Shown here piece by piece: positions 7,918 through 14,610 of a stretch of 14,730 bases of DNA. Where the stretch lies: NCBI GenBank assembly GCA_003153875.1, contig PMBY01000319.1:3104-17833 (forward strand). The letters run 5' to 3'. The notes beneath the pieces are model-generated. The model saw nothing but the letters and a program-made list of their open reading frames with translations, had not been told where the DNA came from and made no database searches. The position numbers and the translations under genes are program-made. How positions within the stretch are numbered: position 1 is the stretch's first letter; the number at the start of each line of letters is the position of its first letter. Source of the DNA: Myxococcales bacterium (lineage in GTDB: Bacteria; Myxococcota; Polyangia; Fen-1088).

Positions 7918-9501
7918 ATGTTGCGCCCAATTCTCGTTGCAGCCGGCTTGCTGGCCGTAACCGGGTCAGCCGGCTTGTCCGATCGTGGGGTCTTTTCCGA
8001 ATTGGATGCGCGCGTGGCGATTGCGCTGCCGGCGTGGGTGCCGGCAGCGGATCTGCGTGTTGTGGTCGATCGCCCGCGCCGGTTGCTCACAGTGCTGGCC
8101 GACCGCGAGCCTGTGAAGACTTATCCCATGGACCCAAAGTGCAGTGAGCCCACGCTCGACTGCCTGGGCTTGCGACAGTCCGATCGGGACGAGTTGGCGC
8201 GCTTGCCGGCTGGTCGCCTGCCCATGGCCGATGTGAACCTGCGCGACAGCGACGGAGATGGCATACCCGACGCGGTGGACATCCTGCTGGGCGCAAAGAA
8301 AGCGGTCCTGCTCGCCTCGCCGTACGTGGAAACCAGTCCGAGGCTTGCCTATCCGGGCGGCGACACCCCGACCAGCGAGGGCGTGTGCAGCGACGTAGTG
8401 GTGCGTGCCCTGCGCAACGCGGGCATCGATCTGCAGAAGGAAATCTTCGAGGACGCGGGCCGCGTCCCGACCGCCTATCCCGCCATCCCCAAGCGCAACC
8501 CCAACATCGATCACCGTCGCGTGCGCAACTTGATGGTCTACTTCGGCCGGCACTGGCGGCGGGTGGAGCGGCTGCAGGATCTGTTGCCCGGTGACGTGGC
8601 GATGCTGGACACCTTCCCCAATCGCAAGGGCGTCGAGCACATCGGCATCGTGTCCGACCGACTTGGCAAGAGCGGACGGCCACTCATCATCAACTCCTGG
8701 ACCGTAGGCTACCAGACCAGCGAGATGGACCTGCTTGGCTTTGTGCCCATGCCGGTCGCTTTTCGCACGCCCGCTGCAACTGGTGCAACGCCAGCCGCGT
8801 TGCCATCGTTTCGCGTTCCGGCTGAAACCCGTCAGCTCGTCACCGTGGTCACCTCGGACTGGGGTGCTGGCCGAGCGCGACTGGCCTGGTGGCAACGACA
8901 CAGCGACGGGCATTGGGTCCGTCAAGGCGGGCCAGTCGAAGCCGTTGTGGGCAGCGCGGGCTTGGGCTGGGGTCGCGGGATTCACCCGGCTGAGCTAGGC
9001 AAGACATGGGGCGGGCCGGAAAAGCACGAGGGCGACAACCGCGCGCCCGCAGGCGTGTTCCGTCTGAGCCAGGCCACCGGCTACGCCGAGGCGCCACAGG
9101 GAGCCCGAATCGAGTATCGCCGCGCTTCAGCCGCGCTCCGCTGCGTCGACGATCCGGCCTCACCTTTCTACAATCAATTGCGCGAGGCACCTGCCGACGG
9201 GAAGACCGCGTGGGCTTCCGACGAGCCCATGCTCCGCAGCGACGGCATGTATGCCATGGCCATCGTGGTCGACCATAACCGCGATCCGGTCCAGCCCGGC
9301 GCCGGGAGTTGTATCTTCATCCATCCCTGGGTGGTGCCTGGCGTGCCGTCGCCTGGCTGTACCATGTTGGCACGCGCTCCGGTGGAGCGCCTTGTGCGCT
9401 GGCTGGATCCCGCTGCCCATCCCTTGTTGGTGCAACTGCCGCGCGCCGTTTTTCGTGCCGTGGCCGAGCCTTGGGCGCTGCCGTCTCACGACGGCCGATA
9501 G
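7918..9501 (+). CDS. Exported DUF1287 + L,D-transpeptidase (YkuD) fusion protein
   Basis: Predicted periplasmic peptidoglycan enzyme of 527 aa. The ATG at 7918 gives a clean signal peptide (MLRPILVAAGLLAVTGSAG). Residues 45-71 look like the opening strands of a YkuD domain (DLRVVVDRPRRLLTVL). A Ca-binding-type loop DSDGDGIPDAVD follows (110-121). Residues about 125-280 are a DUF1287 domain (YijF-like, NlpC/P60-like fold) with GVCSD (Cys157), NIDHRRVRNLMVYF and HIGIVSD (His241) as likely catalytic pair. Residues about 305-515 are an L,D-transpeptidase catalytic domain: VVGSAGLGWGRGI, NRAPAGVFRL, then GSCIFIHPW (His469) and SPGCTML (Cys481). L,D-transpeptidases form 3-3 cross-links or attach proteins to the wall, and the NlpC/P60-like fold suggests peptide-bond hydrolysis. 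An alternative in-frame GTG at 7849 adds 23 residues and is less likely. Confidence 0.87.
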   Translation: MLRPILVAAGLLAVTGSAGLSDRGVFSELDARVAIALPAWVPAADLRVVVDRPRRLLTVLADREPVKTYPMDPKCSEPTLDCLGLRQSDRDELARLPAGRLPMADVNLRDSDGDGIPDAVDILLGAKKAVLLASPYVETSPRLAYPGGDTPTSEGVCSDVVVRALRNAGIDLQKEIFEDAGRVPTAYPAIPKRNPNIDHRRVRNLMVYFGRHWRRVERLQDLLPGDVAMLDTFPNRKGVEHIGIVSDRLGKSGRPLIINSWTVGYQTSEMDLLGFVPMPVAFRTPAATGATPAALPSFRVPAETRQLVTVVTSDWGAGRARLAWWQRHSDGHWVRQGGPVEAVVGSAGLGWGRGIHPAELGKTWGGPEKHEGDNRAPAGVFRLSQATGYAEAPQGARIEYRRASAALRCVDDPASPFYNQLREAPADGKTAWASDEPMLRSDGMYAMAIVVDHNRDPVQPGAGSCIFIHPWVVPGVPSPGCTMLARAPVERLVRWLDPAAHPLLVQLPRAVFRAVAEPWALPSHDGR

Positions 9502-9530
9502 TTCCGCGCGCGCCCACGCCTGCGACAAGC

Positions 9531-9536
9531 TATAGT
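9531..9536 (+). promoter_or_regulatory. Candidate -10 element for the MFS gene (leaderless)
   Basis: TATAGT, 5 of 6 to the sigma-70 consensus, ending 8 nt before the TTG start at 9545. No -35 was found at 16-18 bp. The position implies a transcript starting at or within a base or two of the start codon. Confidence 0.4.
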
Positions 9537-9544
9537 GCGGCGCC

Positions 9545-10765
9545 TTGTCCGACAGCCCCATCCCGCAGTCCGCATCCAGCAGTCCCCCGCGCAGCTTCCG
9601 GGTGCGCTTGCACGGGTTGCCGCGTGACTTTGTCCTGTTCGTGATCGCGGCGACTCTGTACGCCTTCTCGCAGAGCGCGGTTACCGCGGTCTTCAACAAC
9701 TTTCTCAACGAAACCTACTCCATCGGCAATTTCCAGCGCGGTTTGCTGGAGCTGCCGCGCGAGATGCCCGGCTTCCTGGTGGTGTTCGTCTCGGCGCTGC
9801 TCTACCTCATGAGCTCGCGCCGCCTGGCCGCCCTGGCCAACCTGCTGGGCGGGCTTGGCATTGCCGGCATTGCGCTCTATTCCCGGCGCTACGGCGTGAT
9901 GCTGGCCTGGCTGTTCCTTTTCAGCGTGGGCCAGCACCTGTTCATGCCGCTCATCCAAAGCATCACCATGGAGTTCGCCGCCGAGGGCCAGGCGGGCCGA
10001 CGGCTGGGCCAGGTCACCGGGGCCAGCAACCTGGCGGGAATCGGCGGCAGCCTGTTGATCCTGGTGGGCTTTCGCAGTCTGGGCTTCGGCTTTGCCACCG
10101 CCTTCCTCATCGCTGCCGGCGGCTTGTTGCTTGCGGCTCTGCTCATTCGCACCATGAAAGCCGATCCGCCGCCAGCCACCCGCACCCGCTTCGTGGTGCG
10201 ACGGGAGTACAAGCTGTACTACTGGCTGAGCATCCTATACGGCACGCGCAAGCAGATCTTTCTGACCTTCTCGCCCTGGGTGCTGGTCACCATTTTCAAG
10301 CAGCCCACGCAGACAGTGGCCTCGCTGTTGTTTGCGGGCGGCCTCATCGGAATCGTGTTCAATCCGCTGCTCGGCCGCGCCATCGATCGTCTGGGCGAGC
10401 GCTTCATCCTCATGGGCGAGGCCGTGGTGCTCATCTTCGTGTGCTTCGGCTACGGTTTCTCCCGCCGCCTGTTTGGCGAGAACATGGCCCTGCTGGTGGC
10501 CGGGGCCTGCTTCATCCTCGACCAGATGCTGATGTCCGTGGGCATGGCCCGCGCCACCTACTTGAAGAAAATCGCCGTGCAACCGGGCGATGTGTCGCAG
10601 ACCTTGATGATGGGCGTGAGCATCGACCACGCGTTTTCCATCATCGTCGCCGCATTGGGCGGGATCATCTGGGTGCGCTGGGGTTACGAATACGTCTTCT
10701 TGCTGGGCATGGCGATTGCGTGCGTGAACCTGGTGTCAGCGTCGCGGGTCCGCCTGCCGCGCTGA
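9545..10765 (+). CDS. MFS transporter
   Basis: Integral inner-membrane protein of 406 aa with about 11-12 hydrophobic segments, from FVLFVIAATLYAFSQSAV near residue 30 to EYVFLLGMAIACVNLV at the end. Segments alternate with short basic loops such as YSRRYG, RTMKADPP and AIDRLGERF, the last resembling the conserved cytoplasmic loop motif of the major facilitator superfamily (G-x-x-x-D-R-x-G). Hydrophobic content and length fit MFS; the substrate is unknown. The start is the TTG at 9545, because a stop lies in frame at 9533-9535 and no ATG is near. A GTG at 9602 is an alternative that would drop 19 Ser/Pro-rich residues. It is followed by a PIG-V-like glycosyltransferase gene after 65 bp. Confidence 0.8.
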   Translation: MSDSPIPQSASSSPPRSFRVRLHGLPRDFVLFVIAATLYAFSQSAVTAVFNNFLNETYSIGNFQRGLLELPREMPGFLVVFVSALLYLMSSRRLAALANLLGGLGIAGIALYSRRYGVMLAWLFLFSVGQHLFMPLIQSITMEFAAEGQAGRRLGQVTGASNLAGIGGSLLILVGFRSLGFGFATAFLIAAGGLLLAALLIRTMKADPPPATRTRFVVRREYKLYYWLSILYGTRKQIFLTFSPWVLVTIFKQPTQTVASLLFAGGLIGIVFNPLLGRAIDRLGERFILMGEAVVLIFVCFGYGFSRRLFGENMALLVAGACFILDQMLMSVGMARATYLKKIAVQPGDVSQTLMMGVSIDHAFSIIVAALGGIIWVRWGYEYVFLLGMAIACVNLVSASRVRLPR

Positions 10766-10830
10766 AAAGCCGCGCGTGGTATAGATGGAATTCTTGGGAG
10801 GCTGCCTGCTGCGCGTCCCGCGTGAACACG

Positions 10831-12042
10831 ATGCAGAACCCTGCTGACCCGACAGCGTGCGAGCCTGCCAGCGCCCAGTCGCGCTGGCGCTGGGCTCTCG
10901 ACCACCTGGCAAAGGCAGCCGCAGGCGCGTGGTATCCAACCATGGTTCTTCTCGTCACCCGGGTCAGTCTCTTGCTGCTCGGGTACCTGACTCTGGGCAA
11001 GTTCGCCGTCGCCCCGTCGATCCGTCCCTTCCCCCACAACCTCTTGCTCGACGGCTTGTTTCGTTGGGACAGCGATTGGTACGCGCATATTGCCGACCAG
11101 GGTTACATCGCGCCCACCGCCATCATTGCCGGCCAGCAACGGAATACCGCCTTTTTCCCGTTGTATCCGCTGTGTGTGCGGGTGGCCAAGCTGGTGGCGG
11201 GCAATACTTGGATCGCCGGGTTGCTGGTCGCCAATCTGGCTTTCCTGGCGGCGGCCATCATTTTGCACCGTCTGGTGCGCGACCGGCTCGGTGAAACCAC
11301 GGCCCGCCGAGCAGTCGTCCTGCTTTGCGTGTCGCCCTTCTCGGTCTTCTTTATGGCCATGTACAGCGAGTCGCTCTTCCTTGCGCTGGCTCTCGCTGCC
11401 TTCTATGCCGCCGACAAGCGGCACTGGTTCTGGGCCAGCGTGTTGGCTGGCCTTGCCGGCGCCACGCGCGTGACCGGTTGCTTGCTTCTGGTCGGGCTCG
11501 TCATCCTGTACCTGGAGCAATCCCAATTTCGCTGGCGAAACATTCGCGCCGATATTCTCTTTCTTCTGCTGGGCACGTCCGGGCCTCTGGCCTTTTGCGG
11601 CTTCCTGTGGGCGCGCTACGGAAATCCTTTCGAGTTCTATCGCGCCCAGTATGTATCGGGCTGGGCCGAGGAAGCCCCGATCACCGCGGCCTTCGCGGAA
11701 ATCGGCGCGGCCATCAAGCCCACCGCCTTCGCTGCCGGGAGTGCCACCTCGCTCACCTTCGTGCAGATCGGCAGCATCGGCTTTGTCATTGGCGCGGTGG
11801 TTTGGGGAATGCTTCGCAAGAAGCTGCCCCTTTCCCATGGCATGTGGGCGCTCCTCATGACAGCCAGCGTGCTGGCCAAATGGACATCGGCTGGCCGTTA
11901 CCTGTCAGTTGTCTTTCCCGCGTATGTCGCCACCGCCGTCTTGGGTGAACGCGAGGCCCTGTACTACTTGATCGTGGCCCTGTCCTGCGTGCTGGCCGCG
12001 CATCAACAGATTCTGTTTGTGCTGGGGCGCTGGGTGGCCTAG
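10831..12042 (+). CDS. PIG-V-like polytopic membrane mannosyltransferase
   Basis: A 403-aa multi-pass membrane protein. After a soluble N-terminus it carries the early loop FRWDSDWYAHIADQGY (acidic residues right after TM1, the catalytic-site pattern of GT-C glycosyltransferases), then AFFPLYPL, VSPFSVFFMAMYSESLF and AGATRVTG, all typical of the PIG-V/GPI-mannosyltransferase-II-like family in bacteria. These enzymes use polyprenyl-phosphate sugars and act on the outer face of the inner membrane. The acceptor here is unknown. The ATG at 10831 is preferred; an in-frame GTG lies at 10822. The TTGGGAGG at 10795-10802 is too far away to act normally. The frame is open upstream into the MFS gene, but that part does not look like a protein of this family. 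Confidence 0.8.
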   Translation: MQNPADPTACEPASAQSRWRWALDHLAKAAAGAWYPTMVLLVTRVSLLLLGYLTLGKFAVAPSIRPFPHNLLLDGLFRWDSDWYAHIADQGYIAPTAIIAGQQRNTAFFPLYPLCVRVAKLVAGNTWIAGLLVANLAFLAAAIILHRLVRDRLGETTARRAVVLLCVSPFSVFFMAMYSESLFLALALAAFYAADKRHWFWASVLAGLAGATRVTGCLLLVGLVILYLEQSQFRWRNIRADILFLLLGTSGPLAFCGFLWARYGNPFEFYRAQYVSGWAEEAPITAAFAEIGAAIKPTAFAAGSATSLTFVQIGSIGFVIGAVVWGMLRKKLPLSHGMWALLMTASVLAKWTSAGRYLSVVFPAYVATAVLGEREALYYLIVALSCVLAAHQQILFVLGRWVA

Positions 12043-12082
12043 GCGCTCGGGCACAAGAATCGCGCAGCGCCGGCGCTGGTGC

Positions 12083-12088
12083 TAGCGT
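12083..12088 (+). promoter_or_regulatory. Candidate -10 element for the glycosylase gene
   Basis: TAGCGT (TANNNT type) with 6 nt to the ATG at 12095 and no Shine-Dalgarno. It fits leaderless initiation. By-eye call; no -35 found. Confidence 0.25.
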
Positions 12089-12094
12089 GATGAC

Positions 12095-12967
12095 ATGCCC
12101 GAATTGCCCGATCTGGTTCACGTGGAAGCCGTGCTGAGCCGGGAAGCGTGCGGCCTGCCCATCGCCGATGTCCGCGTGGGCGATCCGGTGGTGCTGCGGC
12201 TCATGGTGCCGGACCCGTTCCCGGCGGTGCTGAAAGGCAAGCGCATCGTCGAGGTGAAGCGACGCGGGCAGTTTCTTCGTTTCGATCTGGACGGCGGACT
12301 GTGCCTGGTGGTGAACGCCATGTTGACCGGCCGCTACTCGTTGGTCGAAATGGGGACGCGTGAGGGCCGCGACTTGATTCTGGCGCTGGCCTTTTCAGGT
12401 GGCACCGAGTTGCGCTACGCGGACGAGACCCGCATGGGCAAGATCTACGTGGCCCGCGCCGACCAGTTGGATCAGATCCCCGGCTTCGCCACTCTGGGCG
12501 TTGACTTGCTGTCGGACGATTTCACGCTGGCGCACATGCGGCGCCTGGTGGCCGGCCGGCGCGATCAAGTCCGGCAGTTTCTCCTCGACAAGACCGCGCT
12601 CGCCTCCATTGGCAACGCCTACGCCGACGAGATTCTCTTCGCGGCGCGCCTGCACCCCAAGACCTTCTGTCACAAACTGCAGCCCGACGACGTGGACCGC
12701 CTTTTCGCCACGATTCGCGAGACCCTGAACGCTGCGATTCGCGAGATTGAGGCGCGCAATCAGCCCATCGAAGTGAAAGTGCGCGACTTCCTCAAGGTGC
12801 GCGGCCGAGCGGGCGAGCCCTGCCTGGTCTGTGCGACCACAATCCGCCGCGTGCGCGTCGGCCGCGACGACGCCTGCTTCTGCCCCACCTGCCAGCCCAC
12901 CGAGCGCAAGCTCTTTGTAGATTTCCGCAAGGTGCCGGGAACGCCGAAAAGTAAGCCGACGGGGTGA
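12095..12967 (+). CDS. Fpg/Nei-family DNA glycosylase
   Basis: Base-excision repair enzyme that removes damaged bases and nicks the strand (beta,delta-lyase in the family). The 290-aa protein begins MPELPD, giving the catalytic N-terminal Pro2 and Glu3 once Met is removed. VVNAMLTGR (72-80) corresponds to the beta-strand holding the void-filling residue. The H2TH region is about 163-188 (LLDKTALASIGNAYADEILF). The C-terminal zinc finger has Cys243, Cys246, Cys263 and Cys266. Residue 59 is Gln in VKRRGQF, where E. coli Fpg has its important Lys57 (RRAKY). The VNxMLTGR strand differs from the HLGMSG of classical MutM, so this belongs to a divergent subfamily, and I give no mutM symbol. Lesion preference cannot be told from sequence. 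The gene follows the PIG-V-like gene by 52 bp on the same strand. Confidence 0.9.
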   Translation: MPELPDLVHVEAVLSREACGLPIADVRVGDPVVLRLMVPDPFPAVLKGKRIVEVKRRGQFLRFDLDGGLCLVVNAMLTGRYSLVEMGTREGRDLILALAFSGGTELRYADETRMGKIYVARADQLDQIPGFATLGVDLLSDDFTLAHMRRLVAGRRDQVRQFLLDKTALASIGNAYADEILFAARLHPKTFCHKLQPDDVDRLFATIRETLNAAIREIEARNQPIEVKVRDFLKVRGRAGEPCLVCATTIRRVRVGRDDACFCPTCQPTERKLFVDFRKVPGTPKSKPTG

Positions 12968-13086
12968 TGGTTGTGGGTTGACCTGGCTTGAGACGGCGAT
13001 GGCAGCGAGAGCCACGACAGCGCGGTCGGGAGGCTCGTGGCAGAAGAGATCATCACGGGCAAGGCCAGCGTCACCGCCGAGACCGG
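12968..13086. other. Gene-free stretch before the TA islet
   Basis: I see no convincing gene, RNA, terminator hairpin or repeat here. It separates the core-like glycosylase gene from the accessory islet and might contain the islet boundary. Confidence 0.3.
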
Positions 13087-13440
13087 CTATGTGCGAACCA
13101 GCGTGGCCATCGCGCCTGAACCTCGCTTTCGCACGCGCGGCCGCGGGCCGCCTGTCGCCAATGCCTCGTGCGCGGCTTCGATCTCGTCGTCGATGAACTC
13201 GGCGCTGACGATCGATTCCAGGATGACGGAAATGGCTTCTGGAATCATGGAGGCCACTTGTTGGTAGGCCAGCGTGGCGCCGTAGGAAATGGGTTCGTGC
13301 TTGCTCGCGGCGTTGACCTCGCTCAGGTGCACCTCGGCCACGCGATTCCCGAAGTCGCGCAGAATCAGGTAGGCCTCGGTCATCGTGGGATCGATCTGTC
13401 GGACGTGCGCTAGATCCAGGCAGTTCAGACGACACCTGGT
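13087..13440 (-). pseudogene. Fragment 1 of a TIM-barrel (sugar-phosphate-isomerase/AP-endonuclease-2-like) gene, 3' part only
   Basis: The minus-strand frame encodes CLDLAHVRQIDPTM, then RVAEVHLSEVN, KHEPISYG and VILESIV. These look like the last strands and metal-ligand His/His/Glu positions of xylose-isomerase-like TIM-barrel proteins. An intact member would be about 250-300 aa; here only about 115 residues remain, ending at a TAG (13087-13089). Upstream of about 13440 the similarity stops at the promoter of the toxin-antitoxin operon, so the 5' part is missing. An ATG at 13383 could give a 98-aa ORF that an automatic caller might accept. The family assignment is from motifs only. Confidence 0.5.
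13147..13382. repeat. Direct repeat copy 1 flanking the TA operon
   Basis: 236 bp aligned by eye to 14098-14334 in the same orientation, with about 13 substitutions and one 1-base insertion in copy 2 (about 94% identity). Many differences fall at third positions of the minus-strand frame, which suggests a protein-coding past. The pair brackets the DUF433-DUF5615 operon. Confidence 0.9.
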
Positions 13441-13450
13441 TATCAGCGGT

Positions 13451-13484
13451 CCGGGTTGCTTGGCCCGGTTCGCAGGGCTACCAT
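13451..13484 (+). promoter_or_regulatory. Putative promoter and operator dyad of the DUF433-DUF5615 operon
   Basis: TTGCTT (13456-13461), a 17-bp spacer and TACCAT (13479-13484), 7 nt before the ATG, so the transcript would be nearly leaderless. An inverted repeat CCGGG (13451-13455) and CCCGG (13464-13468) brackets the -35, where an autorepressing antitoxin or TA complex could bind. Seen by eye; not tested. Confidence 0.35.
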
Positions 13485-13491
13485 AGTTGCG

Positions 13492-13737
13492 ATGACCGAT
13501 CAGGCCTTGCTCGGACGCATAACATCGAACCGTGACATTTTCGGCGGCAAGCCGATCGTCAGGGGTATGCGCATCTCCGTGGAAATGATCGTGAATCTTC
13601 TGGCCCAGGGTGAGACAGCGGAGTCCATACGGGCCGACTACCCCGCTCTCGAGCCTGACGACATCCGAGCCTGCCTGGCCTACGCGCACGCCGTGCTGGC
13701 CGAAGATTCGCTGGACGCTGTCAAACTTGCCAAGTGA
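13492..13737 (+). CDS. DUF433 antitoxin
   Basis: An 81-aa protein of the DUF433 family, a small winged/homeodomain-like DNA-binding fold found as antitoxin to PIN-like DUF5615 toxins. Diagnostic motifs are RITSNRDIFGGKPIVRGMRISVE, abbreviated here as GGKPIVRGMRIS (22-33), then EMIVNLLAQGETAESIRADY and DDIRACLAYAHAVL near the C-terminus. The ATG at 13492 is chosen because the protein then starts at the normal family N-terminus (MTDQALLGRIT); the frame is open further up but only antisense-like. Its stop overlaps the GTG of the toxin gene by 4 bp (GTGA). It likely neutralises the toxin and represses its own promoter, as in other type II modules. Confidence 0.88.
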   Translation: MTDQALLGRITSNRDIFGGKPIVRGMRISVEMIVNLLAQGETAESIRADYPALEPDDIRACLAYAHAVLAEDSLDAVKLAK

Positions 13738-14090
13738 AACTCCTCGTTGATCGCTGTGCGGGCCATCGTCTGGCGGAGTGGCTCCGGACACAAGGGCATG
13801 ACGTGGTCGAGGTATCCGGGCTGGGACCGGATCCGGGCGACCAGGCCATCATCGGCATGGCGGCCCGCGAGAACCGAATTCTCGTCACAATCGACACCGA
13901 CTTCGGACGGCTTATCTACGGCGGCTCGGAGCATGCGGGGCTGATACGCCTGCCCGACGTGCCGGCTGGGCCGCGCATACAATTGCTGGCCGATGTTTTT
14001 CGGCGCCACGCCGATGACATTGCGTCGGGCGCCGTGATCACGGTGAGGAGCGGGCGGATTCGGATCTCAAGGCCGCCAGGGCGAACCTAG
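13734..14090 (+). CDS. DUF5615 PIN-like toxin
   Basis: 118-aa protein of the DUF5615 (Mut7-C-like, PIN-fold) family, probably a Mg-dependent ribonuclease toxin. The fold signature is visible: MKLLVDRC with Asp6, GHDVVEVSGLGPDPGDQAI with Asp33 and Asp36, and ILVTIDTDFGRL with Asp54 and Asp56, followed by GLIRLPDV. These acidic residues can form the metal centre. The GTG start overlaps the antitoxin stop by 4 bp, so translation is coupled. Both genes look intact. RNase activity is inferred from the PIN-like fold; the target is unknown. Confidence 0.85.
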   Translation: MKLLVDRCAGHRLAEWLRTQGHDVVEVSGLGPDPGDQAIIGMAARENRILVTIDTDFGRLIYGGSEHAGLIRLPDVPAGPRIQLLADVFRRHADDIASGAVITVRSGRIRISRPPGRT

Positions 14091-14097
14091 ATTCACC

Positions 14098-14334
14098 GCC
14101 GCCTATCGCCAGGGCCTCGTGCGCGGCTTCGATCTCGTCGTCGATGAACTCGGCGCTGACGATCGATTCTAGGATGACGGGGATGGTCTCTGGAATCATG
14201 GAGGCCACCTGTTGATAGGCTAGCGTGGCGCCGTAGGAAATGGGTTCGTGTTTGCTTGCGGGCGTTGACCTCGCTCAGGTGCACCTCGGCCACGCGATTC
14301 CCGAAGTCGCGCAGAATCAGGTAGGCCTCGGTCA
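14098..14334. repeat. Direct repeat copy 2 flanking the TA operon
   Basis: 237 bp matching 13147-13382 in the same orientation. It starts 8 bp after the toxin gene stop and ends 8 bp before the remnant of a second DUF433 gene. One inserted base relative to copy 1 lies at about 14257-14261. Confidence 0.9.
14098..14334 (-). pseudogene. Fragment 2 of the TIM-barrel-like gene, frameshifted
   Basis: Minus-strand reading gives LTEAYLILRDFGNRVAEVHLSEVN, split by a frameshift, here shortened to RDFGNRVAEVHLSEVN. An extra base then throws the frame off; in the other frame it continues with HEPISYG, then MIPETIPVILESIV. The break falls at the predicted second metal-ligand His. It is shorter at its 5' side than fragment 1, lacking the DLAHVRQIDPTM part. 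It cannot encode a functional enzyme. Confidence 0.6.
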
Positions 14335-14341
14335 GAAGGCG

Positions 14342-14520
14342 TCAGGCGACGGTGCGAAGCGGAAGTTCACGTTCTCGAGCAGCCTCGGCTGCGTAGCGCA
14401 AGGCCTCTGCGATATCGTCACCATCTCCACCACCGTGGCGACGGGTATGCGCAGGCGACGAATACACGGAGTGCCACCCATCTGTCGCGGATCCACGGAG
14501 ATGCGCTGGTAGCTCGGCAT
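14342..14520 (-). pseudogene. Broken second DUF433 antitoxin gene
   Basis: From the ATG at 14520 the minus strand reads MPSYQRISVDPRQMGGTP, then CIRRLRIPVATVVEM, a clear DUF433 N-terminal half (GGTPCIRRLRIPV matches GGKPIVRGMRISV). The frame then runs out of similarity. In the next frame GDDIAEALRYAAEAARERELPL gives the family C-terminus (here DDIAEALRYAAEA), ending at TGA 14342-14344. The part normally linking the two (about 20 residues, around the G-x-x-x-x-I-x-x-x-Y-P region) is missing, so an internal deletion with frameshift has inactivated it. Its expected DUF5615 partner is absent; fragment 2 lies where it should be. Confidence 0.65.
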
Positions 14521-14527
14521 CGCCCCT

Positions 14528-14533
14528 ATTGTG
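14528..14533 (-). promoter_or_regulatory. -10-like element before the broken DUF433 gene
   Basis: Minus strand CACAAT, 7 nt before the ATG, the same spacing as TACCAT before the intact DUF433 gene. Even the intervening bases agree in part (ATAG-TTGCG versus ATAG-GGGCG). No matching -35 is seen. Confidence 0.3.
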
Positions 14534-14610
14534 CCCCAATCCAGACCAGCAAGCGGCTTAGTGTGACTGGGCAGCTGCAACATCTGTCGCGACAGCTTCG
14601 CTCTCGGGTG

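Noticed and set aside
10785..10847. Twenty-codon leader ORF before the PIG-V-like gene, just after TATAGA
   Set aside because: No amino-acid pattern (no signal, no attenuation run) and its position overlaps the -10-like hexamer; likely chance.
10684..11838. Minus-strand 384-codon frame opposite the PIG-V-like gene
   Set aside because: Charged, low-complexity translation with no domain; the plus strand has clear membrane-protein motifs.
12395..13435. Minus-strand 346-codon frame spanning the glycosylase and fragment 1
   Set aside because: Wrong frame for fragment 1 and antisense to the glycosylase; no family resemblance.
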